Source: Arthrobotrys musiformis
Lineage: Eukaryota > Ascomycota > Orbiliomycetes > Orbiliales > Orbiliaceae
Reading direction: 5' to 3'
NCBI GenBank assembly: GCA_036971715.1
Contig: JAVHJL010000006.1
Location: forward strand, 2,604,001-2,668,000
Length of the DNA stretch: 64,000 bases
The notes under the pieces are model-generated. The model did no database searches. It had not been told where the DNA came from and saw only the letters and a list, made by a program, of their open reading frames with translations. A program made the position numbers and the translations under genes. The number at the start of each line of letters is the position of its first letter. The first letter of the stretch is position 1. Positions 1-11,730 of the stretch are shown piece by piece.

Positions 1-2
1 CA

Positions 3-869
3 GTGTCGACGTTATGGGATTGGAATCTGGATCAAACGAAATGCATCGACGTCGACCCGCTGTATTTTATAAATGCGGCTTTGAACACGATTACCGACGT
101 TGCAATTTTAATATTGCCTCTGAGGACGCTATGGAAATTGAAGATGCCGACAAGTCAGAAAGTTGGTCTGATCATGCTTTTCACGACTGGAGGATTGTAA
201 GTTGATAACTAAAAGGCTCTTACAATAACAAGAGAAGAAAATAAGGCTAACAGGTCGAAAGTATTATCATTATCACAATCATTCGAATGGTCCAGCTCAC
301 CAGCATACCTAACGGCGGCCAAAATATCACAAGTAATTGCCCCCGTGTATAGAGATCTCCCTTTAGAACCGCTCCTAACATTTATTGTTTTAGTGGGATT
401 TGTTGGCCCGTCTCTCTGGTCTGCTGTAGAAGTCAATCTCAGTATGGTATGCGCTTCTATCCCCGCTCTGAAGCCTTTCATCGTCCGTCACTTGGGCAAA
501 TACTTCAGCAAATGGGCTTCCGGGCACGGATATTTCAAGAACAGTCGAGGGGTTGGAGACTCGGGCGCCATACAGCTTTCGGGTGCGAAACGCACGAACA
601 ACAGTCAATTCAAGAAGAGCGGCCTTTTCTATAAAAGTAACGGCCTTACGACAACAGAGATTACGGCCACGCAGAGCGATGAAAATCGACTGGTCGGCGG
701 CGGCGATGGTGCAAACGATGCGCACTTCACCGATATCGAGCTGGGTAGCCAATCTTCATTCCCAGACCACGGGAGGCAGATGTTCCACAACTACGACCTT
801 CGGATAATGAAGACAAGCAATATTGTTATAGATTCGAGACGGATCAGTGTTGAAACTACTGGGCGGTAG
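3..869 (+). CDS. Pth11-like fungal rhodopsin-domain membrane protein, 5'-truncated
   Basis: The gene enters from the left edge, so the first helices are missing. Exons as I read them are <3-196, 262-344 and 394-869, giving 250 residues that end at a TAG. Both introns (65 and 49 nt) have CTAAC branch points and keep the frame. The visible part carries three hydrophobic segments matching helices 5-7 of the fungal rhodopsin-like family (Pth11/SAT4 type): one after KCIDVDPLYFINAALN, one starting VGLIMLFTTGGF and one around SLWSAVEVNLSMVCASIPAL. The WSxVEVNL...CAxxPxL block before the tail is the family hallmark. The last 130 residues are a hydrophilic, probably disordered cytoplasmic tail. Family members sit in the plasma membrane and some act in surface sensing; the ligand here is unknown. 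A second member lies at 14579-15960. Confidence 0.85.
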
Positions 870-1474
870 CATTCGAGGAGTCACGTTTCTGTAATATGAT
901 GCAAAAGTTTCACGATCCGACGAAAACGTTTTTTTCTTCCTTACAGTTTTTTGTTTTTATTTCATGGGTCTGCATTTTCCTCATGGCTTTGGCGTCCGGT
1001 AAAGAGAGAGGGAAAATCCTTTTGGTTGTTCGGCTATATTTGTTTCATGTCGGTATATTGAACGTTGGGTGTTTATAGGGTTAAGATATGTAATAGAATG
1101 TCATCTTATAGGCTATAGAGCTACCCAATGTACCAATTAACAGGGGTTCCTGCTCGGCAAATTTCCCACGATGTTGAGTCCGAAAATAATCTGACATCCG
1201 TCAATCCGAATTTGTGCCTGGGCTCCGTGCTTTGTGAGGTGTTTTGCCGGTTGGTGGTCGTTTATTTTTTCTCTCTCCCTCTCCATCCCAACAAGGCAAT
1301 CCTGACATCGACGAAACCAATCCTCCCCTTATTGCTATGGCCTGATTCTCAGACAACCGGCTCTCAGACAACCGGCAATCTGAAACGAAGTTATCGCTTG
1401 TCTTTTGATGAATAAGCTCTCGATCAGATACACATGATAAATGAATTTAGCGATCACAAAGATCTTGATAATAT
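870..1474. other. Intergenic gap between convergent genes
   Basis: This stretch separates the 3' ends of the truncated receptor gene and the roadblock gene. I see no coding potential beyond short random frames. It contains an exact tandem duplication of a 15-nt unit at 1347-1376. Confidence 0.6.
1347..1376. repeat. Tandem duplication of a 15-nt unit
   Basis: Two exact adjacent copies of tctcagacaaccggc lie in the gap downstream of the roadblock gene. No function is evident. Confidence 0.85.
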
Positions 1475-2036
1475 TCAAGCCTGCGGGGTATCGTGTATAA
1501 CAATCAACAGAAACTTTGGATCTGTGACACAGACGGCAATCAATAAATTTTCCGAAACAAATGAAGTTTTCGGCAAAAAAGAAGAGAGAAGAAGGCCCTA
1601 CCTGGTACTATACATAGCTCATGCATCTTCGTCCTAACTCGCAGCAGTTTGAGAGCATCCTACGTGGGGGAAACGTCGCGTTAGAACAACCGTCCAACGG
1701 CACCTCAAGGCAGCAGCAATATGTATCCTCACATCTTCATTCATCCCGCTCACGAGGGTCTCTGCCGACTTGAGAAAGTTCCAGACCATCCCGGCATACT
1801 CAGTGACCAAATCCTCGTTGGACCGCGAGGCAATGTTGCCGGAAGAGCGGATTATGGAGCCAGTCTGTCTTTCTAGAACTAGGACTGACTGAACACTCTG
1901 CTTTGTCTGCAGGCGAGAGAGCAATGCCTCTATTTCTTCATTCTATGTCACCCATTATTAGCTGTCAAACCACCACTTCAAACGTGAAATCTAGCATAGA
2001 TGTAGAACCTACCGCGATGGAAGTCGCCTGCGTCAT
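1475..2036 (-). CDS. Roadblock/LC7-type dynein light chain
   Basis: This is a four-exon gene: 2036-2013, 1942-1733, 1659-1602 and 1521-1475 (introns 70, 73 and 80 nt), coding for 112 residues. Only the second exon shows as a long open frame. Joined, the product has the complete roadblock fold: LLSRLQTKQSVQSVLVLER, then DLVTEYAGMVWNFLKSAETL, and the C-terminal strand ending in LIVIHDTPQA. The length matches DYNLRB proteins, which dimerise on the dynein intermediate chain and belong to the cytoplasmic dynein motor used for nuclear migration and endosome transport. The first exon holds just eight codons, and every junction keeps the frame. The start lies 268 bp from the divergent IPI1 start, so the promoter is probably shared. 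Confidence 0.9.
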
Positions 2037-2304
2037 CTTGGAAGACGTTGAGATTAGGTAGTAGCTATGGAGCTTGCTTGCGGAGCTTGTCGCGTTACAA
2101 TTGGGTCAATTGGGTATGGTTTACAAACGTGATGCTGTTTAGGGTTGGTGGGAGGAGAGCCAAGCTTTCTGGATCCAACAGCGCCCTCGCTTCCAGACAG
2201 CCGGGCAGGAAATTTTTCTGTTCTGCGACACCACCAGACAAATACAACATCGCCAACCCGTCGTCAACTTCCAGTCCTTACGAGCCTATCACCAGTTATT
2301 CAAG
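2037..2304. promoter_or_regulatory. Shared divergent promoter, roadblock chain / IPI1
   Basis: These 268 bp separate two start codons facing away from each other. No TATA box or known operator is evident. The assignment as a bidirectional promoter rests on gene layout alone. Confidence 0.5.
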
Positions 2305-3513
2305 ATGGGGTCCAGTAGTAAAAAGAAGAAGGAGAAGCAGAAGGACTTTGTCGTATGTGCGCCTGACACTTCACACTCTCAATAACGACTAACAATGCGC
2401 TTTCGTCGATATAGAAACCCAAGCTCAAGGTTGGGAAGACGAAGCCGAAGGCCGATAACCATACTTCAACATCCTTCAAAGCGAAAGGTATAAGAATATT
2501 GGGTGGTATAGGATGTTAGTATAGGCTATGAGGGCTAATGACTTTATTGGATAGCAATTGTCGTCGGTCACCAATCCTTAAACGCCGTCGCTCCCACAGT
2601 ACAGTCGCAGCTGAAGCACAACCTCACCCTCCTCAACCACCATGCCTATAGTACTCGTCGCGACTCGTTAGCCCATATTGCCTCCGTATTTTCATCATCT
2701 TCGGCATCAAATCCTCCGATATCCTACTCAATACTGCTGCCTGCCTTGGCACCTTTGATCGTTGACTCGACGACACCGGTCCGGACACAGCTTCTCACAC
2801 TATTAAACAGCCTCACAAAATCAAAAGATCCACGGCAGGATCCTATAATTTCGGTTGATGTGATACGAATGCACACGCCACGATTTCTTCTCTATATACA
2901 CAGTGCAATGACACACATCAGCGCAGAAATTCGGGCAGATTCTACGAATTTCTTATCGTGGCTTTTAGATGTCGTAGGCGAAGAGGCTGTGCGAGGCGCA
3001 AAAGGCTGGGGCAAGACATTGAAATGCTGGATTGTGTTATTGGGGTGGGAGGGTGCGAAGTCCGGCCAAGGTGTGCGTGGTAGCACAATCGAGTTCTCAG
3101 ATCCTGGCAAGAATAAGAAAGCATCTTTACAGCATTTGGGGGTGCTGAAGCAGTTCCTATCGGTCGGAATACTGGAGGAAGAAGTGCAGCTTTCCTATTT
3201 TGATATCAAGAACAGGAGTTTACTCCTGCCGCATCAGTTTTCTGACGCATATATGATGCCGAAAACCTCGAATATATACGGGCATTTGAACCTTTTCGGA
3301 ATGATCGCTGAGAATGTCAACGAGGAAGATGCCGAAGGATCGGCTGAAGACTGCGACAGTCGGCGCAGAATAATAAAGAATGTATTTGAGGGCAGTATAC
3401 GGACTGGCCTTCAGGCAAAACTTCAGGAAGGGGGAGAAGTAGGCAGAGCATCTGGGGCTGTGCTCAAGGTGCTCGACAAGGCGTTGAAAACCGAAGACAG
3501 TGAAATGACATGA
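2305..3513 (+). CDS. IPI1: Pre-rRNA-processing protein IPI1
   Basis: Exons 2305-2352, 2415-2487 and 2555-3513 (introns 62 and 67 nt) code for 359 residues. The start is set by a very basic N-terminus, MGSSSKKKKEKQKDF, followed by KPKLKVGKTKPKADN, typical of Ipi1/TEX10 proteins. Next come VVGHQSLNAVAPTVQSQLKH and helical repeats (HYSTRRDSLAHIASV-like, then ALAPLIVDSTTPVRTQLLTL) of the Ipi1 N-terminal domain, roughly residues 45-190. In yeast Ipi1 joins Rix1 and Ipi3 in the nucleus on pre-60S particles, where the complex supports ITS2 processing and recruits the Rea1 ATPase. The length is close to that of the yeast protein. The C-terminal third is less conserved in character. JIP5, another 60S factor, lies at 30023. 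Confidence 0.92.
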
Positions 3514-4093
3514 GGCTTGAACCTCAACTGCAAAACACACACAAAAAATATGAATGATACGGCCGAAGCTGCATTCTGCATACTACCTTTGAAGGATTTT
3601 GAAGAATATCTGTCGCCTCTGAGTTCGTCAGTTGAATGGGCATGCTACGAACTTGAAAGGAGTAACAGAAATAAACTATCCCCAAAACTCCTAACGCAAA
3701 CCAACGACTAATGACCAAAACTTCGACGACAATATTTTGGTTCCAGACGACCAAAATTTCAAAGAGAATTAAACGCCCAAATCCAGCGAGTTCCAAAAAT
3801 ATCTCGGACTATCATGCAAAAATATTACATCGAAATCTCGCTGAAGCCGCCAGTTAGGCGCGCGATGCAGACCCCGGCTCCTGCATATGCCAAGCACCTA
3901 TCGCGATGCAGGACCAACGACCTCACGTGTCAACGAACACGACAGCCTAAGGCTGTGTGATTTCAACTTGACAATGAGGGGGAGAATAAAGAGCTTGGAG
4001 GATGCCGTGTAAAAAAATCAATTGTAGGATTATTCTTCAACTTTAGATCGTTAGAGTTAGTGCCCGCCGGGAACTAGGGAGTTAGCGTCCGAG
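3514..4093. other. Intergenic gap upstream of the NLR gene
   Basis: These 580 bp hold the IPI1 3' flank and the NLR promoter. Only short frames without recognisable products are present. Confidence 0.6.
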
Positions 4094-7000
4094 ATGTCCA
4101 CAAGGTTAGCCGAAAAATAACTACTGTTGTTCCTATATCCAACAGCAAATATATCTTCCTAGACTAACACTCTAGAAAAAGTGGTATTAGTCGTCTCGAA
4201 AAATCCGTCCAGGAGTTCAAAAGCACTTTAAAAGCAGAAGACCTACATAGTCTACAGAATTATGCCAACCCCACAGCCGAAGATGTTGCGAACTTCGTCA
4301 GAGACCTCGATGCGAAATTTCAGCAGAAGCAAAAGCGGAGGAAGACGCTACAGTCGACCGCGTTTACGACCTTTATTCGTTCCATGCAGCAGTTCTCCGA
4401 TATTGTAGATACATGTATCCAGTCAAATCCTGAGATCGCAGCTCTTGTATGGGGTGGAATGAAATTTGTGCTCCTCGTAAGAAAGAAACTTTGTCTTATC
4501 CCCTTTCAAATATATAATCACAGGATACCTCTTGCGCGCTCGGTGAAGTTCTGATCGAATTCCCACGTAGACATTTTCGAACTATCTAAAATATCTAGAA
4601 GAAATAGTCGACATGTGCGACAAAATGGGCTGTCTTTGCCCCCAATACGATAGATTTAGCAAGCTCTTCCCGAAACACCAAGAGCTCCAGAGTGCTATTT
4701 GCGAATTTTACGCCATAATTGTTGATTTCTTCAGGGAAGCACTAGAATATCTTTACAAATCAGGTGTGTTAGGAACTCTGAAACGATTTATAACTGCGAG
4801 TTGGGAATGTTAGTATAAACTAATCGAACTGATGGTTGTAGTTTTGAAGCAGCTCGCAATCGCAACATTCCACCCATTCGAAGAAAAGTTCGGCGATACC
4901 CTCAAAGCTCTCAACCTAGCCAAGGAGACAATCGACAGAGAGATCACATTCTCATCACAGCAGGAACTACACATCGACAGAATGAATAATGCCCAACTGC
5001 GGACCGACGTGCAGGACTTATGCCACTTCACACGGTTGAACTACCAGAACTATCGCGACGACCGGATCCAAGTCAGCGAGGCGGCACGACGGTCCAAACG
5101 TGAGAGGGTTCTGCAGAATATTTCGAAATACCCTTACTATTCCGATTTTACAAACAATCTCCAAAAGCGGGTCGAAAACAGCGGCCAGTGGATATATAAA
5201 ACACCAGAGTACGAATCTTGGTTCGATTCGTCTAAGTCCGCCGGGCTCTGGTACCATGCTATCCCAGGATTCGGGAAGTCAGTCCTCACGGCTGGTGTTG
5301 TGGATAGTCTGTTGGATTTGTCAAGGACCTCAAGGAAGGAGAAGCATTATGTCGCATACTTCTTTTGCACATATAAAGTTCCTTCGAGTCTTCTCGCCCA
5401 TACGATCTTGTCAAGCCTGCTTCACCAAATGCTATATTATTCTCAAAATCTGCCCGAAAGCCTAGTTACCGAGCTAGAATCCAAGTTTGAGGATAAGCTG
5501 AACGCTAGCCGCGTATCTTTATCGGATATCCAGCGATTCCTGGCGGAAATTATCAACAGCAATGAAGCCAAAAACTACATAATTGTAGATGGCTTGGATG
5601 AATGCACCGACAAAGAGCGAGGAATAGTTCTTCGGAACTTGAAGAAACTGCTCGAAGATGCATCCTGCAGTGCCAAGGTTCTCATCTCGAGCCGTGGGTC
5701 TCAGGATATGGTTCGAGCATTGCAAAGCTTCAAGGAATTGGACCTCGGGGTCTCTAATCAGGCGGATATCGAAGAGTTCATACCTAAAACCCTTCGGGAT
5801 AAGGAGCTCGAAGGGCAGCTTCCAGAGCTCTCCAGTGATCTTTTTGAAAGGGTCAAGGCATTCTTAGCTGAGAATGCGAAAGGCCTTTTCATCTGGGTGG
5901 ATCTCCAAATCGAGGAAATATGCAAAGAAGCGAGGGCGGAAGATATCGAAGCGGTCCTCCCAACGTTACCCAAGGATTTAGACGAACTATATGATCGAGT
6001 GGTCAATCGGATTGTGCGGCTCCGACACCCTGAATTAGCACGGGAAATCTTCAAATGGGTAGCATTTGCAATACGCCCATTGACGATAGAAGAACTTAAA
6101 GAAGCAACATGCTTAAGGGACAGGGGTCTGGAAACATGGGGTGCTCTCCACAAAGCGGCCACGATGGATGAGTTTAAATGGCTACAAAACTGCGAAAATC
6201 TCGTCGTCGTCAACAAATCAAATAAAACTGTTGAGTTTGCGCATTCTACGATTAGAGAATTCCTTGAAGGGGGAAAGTGTAATGACGCCTCATTCAACTT
6301 GAGTGTGGATCGCCATAATCATCAAATTGCGGAGGCTTGTGTACGATACTACGAATTCCCGGAGATTACAAAACCAGATACTAAAAATCACGGCACATCT
6401 GTTTCCAAGAAAAACATCAATGCCCTAGCCATGGCCTCAGTTACAAATACGTGGGGAAGTGCGCCCTTGCTAAACTGGGCTTTCGCTGCTGCAAAGCCAG
6501 TTTTCACGTACTTATCTCAACCCCCAACCACATCGACTTCTACCGCTCTTGTCCGGACAACAGGTACCGGCTCCACGACTATAACGACTCAAAAACAAAC
6601 TTTCAAGTCACTGCTCCGAACTCACACGTTCCTTGAGTACGCCACTAGCAGTTGGCTTGCTCATTACCTGCATTATTTTAAATTTTCGGAAGAGGGATAC
6701 CAAGATCTCGAGATTTCCAAGTTCTTATATGTCAGTCGTCGAATATGCAATCTTGCTTTCCAGAAGTTTGAGGCTATTCGGTTCCCTTGGCAAAACTATT
6801 TTACACCCGAATCCTCGACTTTTAGAGAGGATCTCTTCCACTTCCTTGACTGGGCCCTCGAAAACAAGATTTATTATATTTTCGACATTATTTGGGAATG
6901 TGCCATGAATGAGCCCTCCAAGGTCTTCCACCAAAATAAGGTCCAAGAACTTTTTCTGGAGTACTGGCTACCTACTACAGAAGCCGACGAACTCACGCCA

Positions 7001-8107
7001 TTATATCGCATGTGCTTCACAGACGGCTTCGCTAGAGAAGAAATCTGGCGCCATGTCAGGAGAGTCATCGAATGTGATGTGAATCGCCTATTCAAACGAG
7101 ATATAGGGGGCCGACTATCCAAACAGCCGGATTATCTTTCAATTCTTTTAAGAGAAGCATGCGCCCGGTCTCACATACTTGCTCTTGGCCAAGTAATGGG
7201 AATCCTAGCGCTGTTACCAAATACTAAGGGCAGGGAGGGAAATACGCCGACGTCGAGAACGCCAATTGGGACAAAGATCCCTCGTTATAAGTTTACTGCT
7301 TCTAAATATTTCGATCTAAAACACTACGAGGCAATAGTCAGGGTGGCAGCAACTGCTGATTCCCCCGAAATACTGGATGCTCTTCAGGATGATCTTTACA
7401 TAGAGTTCATAAGGGACATTCCCGCCAAAAATAGGTTCGAAATACTCTACCTCACAGCGCAAGTTGGAAGATCCGACTTCTTCAAGGCCTTGATGGGACA
7501 GCGGCATTACCGGACTCATGAAACGCCGAAAACCCACCAAAGCATTATACAAAGGATAGCGGAAATCGGAGAGGTAGAAATGGTCAAGGAGTACATCCAT
7601 TTCCAGAGAAGTCTGCAGCTGCGTTCAGACATTGACCGGCTATACCCTATCCAAATCGCAGCCAAGCACAACCACCTAAACGTAATCGAAGCCATGATGC
7701 CCGTTGTCGACGAAAAAAGCGTTGACGTCACCGTGATAGGGGCGCTTGATACAGCCCTTAGCTATGCTATTAAAAATCAAAACGCTGAAATGGCTAGGTT
7801 GCTATTGCGCGCAGGAGCAAACCTGGGCTTAAGGCCGGGTCCGGGACGGGGAAAGTCTTCACACCCTGATGGGGGCTACTACCCATGTCTCCAATTCGTG
7901 ATAAGTCAGAGTAGGTTCCCTGATGCCCAGGGGAGTACCGATATGTTTGAACTATTGGTGGAAACAAGAAGAGAGGTTCTCTTAGATGCTCTAACGGATC
8001 CTACGTTAGGAGAAAGCCTTCTTGAGCACCATTTTATCGATAGCGAGATACCGATACTTCCAAGCCTAATAGATAGAGTGAGAGCTTCAAGAGCCGCCGA
8101 GACATGA
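4094..8107 (+). CDS. NLR-type STAND NTPase: DUF7708-like N-domain, NACHT, C-terminal ankyrin-like repeats
   Basis: Proposed exons are 4094-4104, 4176-4476, 4571-4763 and 4842-8107, giving about 1256 residues. The first intron has a clean CTAAC branch point and joins MSTR to KSGISRLEKSVQEFK. Residues about 30-200 resemble the DUF7708 N-domain of fungal NLRs (ALVWGGMKFVLL, then FSNYLKYLEEIVDMCDKM). The NACHT core has Walker A AIPGFGKSVL near residue 311 and Walker B YIIVDGLDEC near 416. A winged-helix stretch follows (FKWVAFAIRPLTIEELKEA). Near the C-terminus (about 1125-1195) two ankyrin-like units are readable (YPIQIAAKHNHLNVIEAM and ALSYAIKNQNAEMARLLLRA). Fungal NLRs work in non-self recognition and programmed cell death; what this one senses is unknown. 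The last intron is ambiguous: 4764-4841 (78 nt), or 4809-4841 (33 nt), which would add 15 residues. Confidence 0.88.
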
Positions 8108-8542
8108 CTAGTGCCGTCTTGTCCACCGGCCTAGAAATTCCTCCACAACTAGGGTTATGTTAGTCCCGAGTCCAGGGTTTAGAGAGGAACTGAGCCCGTA
8201 GTTGACGATGACGACGGGGAAACCTTTCAGTAAGCTTACTGCAACCTTTTACAATGATTCTGTATCTGCTGCCTTCCCTCTTGTTTATATAGCAAAGTTA
8301 ATGATAATATGATTACGGATGCCAGTACTATAAAGCTTGAGATATATATAATAAATCTTAGCCTCGGTGAACATGAAGTTTGATCGGCGAGTTCCAGCCG
8401 ACGGTAGACGTTTTACCCAACCATACTTGATTAAATACGCAAAGATAACTATACCACAGCGTTCACAAGAATAGCCCGCAAAAGGAAATTGGAAAATCCG
8501 AATATAGTTTGCAAATTAGGAAGCCATATCTAAGGGGCCTGA
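8108..8542. other. Intergenic gap between convergent NLR and BAR genes
   Basis: AT-rich 3' flanks of two convergent genes. No coding or RNA feature is recognised. Confidence 0.6.
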
Positions 8543-10199
8543 TTACGAAGAATCCTCTCTACTTTGGCGGTAGCTAGCCTGGTTTGGTGCGATTATTGTT
8601 AGCAGCTAGTCTAGTTCGTCATCAGAAAGACAAAATTAATTGACAACGTACCTCTTGTTCTCTTTGGAGACCATTAATAGACTCGGCGATCTCTTGAAGG
8701 GCATCCGCTGAAGTCTGGTGATACTCGAGCACCGAGTGAACCAAAGCGGACAACCCCCTCAGTGGTTCCGGAGTGTTCAGCAACCCGTTCATGCTTCGGA
8801 CCGACTTTTCCATAATATTTATAAAATTATCCTCCAAATGCTCAACCTCATCCCTCAACTGCTGATCAGCAGCAGCTTCATCAGCAGGATTCTTCTTAAA
8901 GATACTGCCAAGTCCTGGTCCACCACCTCCTTGCTCTCGCTGCCTCTGCCTAGCCTTAGCAGCATCAAGAAGTAGTCTCGCGTTCTCGACCTCTTGGCGG
9001 TGTTTAGCGACATTCTTGAAGGATATATTAAGATTTGTTGTCCATGGTTGAACTAGCTGATCTACGATGACTTTGTCCTGGGCTAAACGGGCCTTGCCAA
9101 TCTCATGGTATGCCGTTGATAGTTTCTCAAGCCCAGACGCAAGCGGATCTGAAGCCGGGAGGAGCTCGGCGGAGGCACCAGCGGCGCGAGAGATGGCATG
9201 GGCGAATGTTTTTGGTTCCGTGGGAGCCTGTGTCGGGGATACGAGAGCCTGTTGGGCTTCGGCTGGTGTAGCAGCGTTAGAAAGGGCCTGGAACCTGCCA
9301 GTTACGTTACGAGAGAGGTCTGTGATAGATTCGCGCTTTAGGGAGAGTTAGTTCCAGCCTTGTATTTTTGAGCTCGGCATAATATTACATACCAGATTTG
9401 GCGGATAATCATATGCCTATATATAAAGCAATACATTTGTCAGAACCTAGTCCATCGACCCGTGATAACATATCGAAGTCTGCTTACCTCGTTTCCAAAT
9501 TGGGTTCTATTTCGCGGATTAGCCTCCCCGGTCTAAACTTGAGGTTATATACTGCACTCTGGAGCAAATAGGAAGACACTTACGTCACACTCAGAATCCT
9601 CTGGTGCACCTTGTGGAGTGCATCGACACGGGCCTCCAATTCGCGATAGTCTGCCGGAAGCTGAGTCTTTTCGGCGAAATCCCCGTTCCATTTGAGGAAC
9701 ATGTCAGCTTCGGCCAGTCGAATCTTGATAACCACGGCACCACGCCCGCACCCCGGGCAGATCACTTTCAACATTCAATTCATTCTCCTCAAAAACTTTG
9801 AATCATCGAAATAACTTGAAACGCAGCAGAAAGCAACTGGAGCACGTGAAACAAAAAGCACGCTAGCAACGCAAAGGGGAACAGGGAAAAAACGACGCCA
9901 GGAACGATTGCAAAATTTTTCTTTTTTTTTTCTGGTCATGCACGGTATTTGGAGCCAAGAATGAACGATTTTTTGAAATTATAGCTATAGCTACGAACCT
10001 CTGCAAGTAGGAGCTTGGGAGCGTAGAGGTGGGAAAGGCGCTGGATCTGACTGGAGACGACGACGGAAGCCTCACTGACCTTATCATCTGCTTGGCCGAG
10101 CTGTTCCTTCACGAACTGCGAAGTTCGAGCCGCGAAAGGGGTGAAGCTGGTATTAAAGGTGTTGCTGACGGACTTGCCGAAGCCTTGGAGAGTATCCAT
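8543..10199 (-). CDS. BAR-domain protein of the Gvp36 / BAR_2 family
   Basis: Six exons: 10199-10080, 9666-9584, 9506-9488, 9416-9393, 9335-8652 and 8578-8543, coding for 321 residues, the size of yeast Gvp36. Two exons are only 19 and 24 nt, but all junctions keep frame and rebuild a continuous family sequence: MDTLQGFGKSVSNTFN, QFVKEQLGQADDKTQLPADY, GNEAYDYPPNL, then RESITDLSRNV. Helical membrane-curving BAR segments follow, including PLASGLEKLSTAYHEIGKAR, NVAKHRQEVENARLLLDAAK and NTPEPLRGLSALVHSVLEYH. The tail is ASYRQSREDSS. Family members bind curved membranes in Golgi-to-endosome and endocytic traffic. The first intron is unusually long (413 nt, 9667-10079) compared with 57-97 nt for most introns nearby. 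A missed small exon there is possible, though the DDK-TQLP join is seamless. Confidence 0.88.
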
Positions 10200-11730
10200 C
10201 TTGAATCTGGTAATGTTCTTTGGGTACTTAGGTAATATATATATAATCGGGTGTTTCTGGTAAATGTGCCGGAGGGAGATGGATATCGAGAGACGGTTCG
10301 GGCGTCGCAAGCAGTCAACTTAAGTAAGTTGGTGGGTGAGAGGGAATTCGAGCAGCCCAAAGCTGGTGGTGTGGTCGATAGTGGGGCTGATGCTCCTGAG
10401 CGCTAGCCGTGACCCTGCCGCCAACGTTACAGAGAACCAACTTTACACGCAAGCCCATGTACACATGTCAGCGCCTCGGAATCCTGGGAATACGTGGATT
10501 GGGTGATTTTGGGGTCCGCGAGAACAGCTTACCTGGACGGGAGGCGCCGTATTGAAGTTCTATTGAAGTTATATTGGGATCTCGATGCACTCAAATTAAA
10601 GGGACAGCTATTAATAGCTGGAGGAGTATGTCCTGGTCTGGCCGGTACAGCAGGCCAGACAAGCTCCCGATATAAGCTCAAATCTTATCGCTGATAAGCC
10701 TGGTAAAATGCAACATTTTCAACACGTCTGTGCCGCCGCCTCACGACCTCGAGTCTTGGTCATTGGCGAATGGTGTCCGCTGATGCCAAAACTAGGCTAC
10801 CAAAGCCGCACACACCCAGCGGCAATAGTGCTAATTCAGAATTTCGCTTATTGGGAGTGTTCTAAATTTGGAGCTGGCAATCCTCTTGGAGCAATGTCCT
10901 TTTTCTTTCGCGCCTGCGCCCAGCTTTGGGTTAGTCTCAAAAGCGCCAGTGCAGTGTCTAATTGAACAGCGTTTAACTCCTTTGACGGATTCCAAACTTA
11001 GCAATAAGCATTGAGGAATTTGAACTTGGGGGGCTAGATCAAATTCGAAAGCCTGCCAAGAAGCCTGCTATGAACGTCTTAGAGACGCCGTGTAGGTATG
11101 GCATAATTACAAGGCAAACTATACTAATTGTCCCGAATGCTCAGCTAGTGAGTGCGTTTATTAATAAGGGGGGGGAAGGAATGTGTTTTAATATATCTAG
11201 TGGCGCTATGGCCTATCGCATGAGTGCGCTAAACTAGTTGTATAAGCGTTTGATGGTGATGTATTCTCTGCAATCCCGGACTTGATTGGAGCACGTGCAC
11301 ACTAACCAACGGGGAGTCGAGGCTTCGGCCAGCTCTGGTATACGAGACAAATTTGAGTGGTTGAGTAGTCTATATATGCTTTCAATTGATCAAGCAATCA
11401 GTTTATACCTAAACTTACGAAAAATCGCGCTGCTAACTGAGATCCGGCTTTCTATTTTGAACCTAGTAGTTCAAGCATGAGGGCAAAGCGATCTCGTTGT
11501 CCAATCTTATAATTAAAGACCACACAGTCTCTAGTCCCATAAAGCAAATACAACCGCGTCCATCTCGCAATAGTGCCCAGGCCAGTAAAAAATGTGAAAT
11601 AAATTAAACGCTTTTTATTAAGAAATAGCATTTCGCCATGGCACTGCTTTAACAACGAGTAATCACCAATAATTAGAGAGAAGAAGAAAATAAGCTCCCG
11701 AATACAGAAACCACCAATCCCGCGCTAAGC
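10200..11730. other. Intergenic gap, 1.5 kb
   Basis: This holds the BAR gene promoter and the 3' flank of the AMP-binding gene. Open frames of 60-85 codons (for example 10708-10965) have no recognisable domain and no splice context. I see nothing I can support. Confidence 0.55.

Noticed and set aside
11286..11480. Short frames in the gap between the BAR and AMP-binding genes.
   Set aside because: All are under 90 codons, with no domain and no splice continuity.
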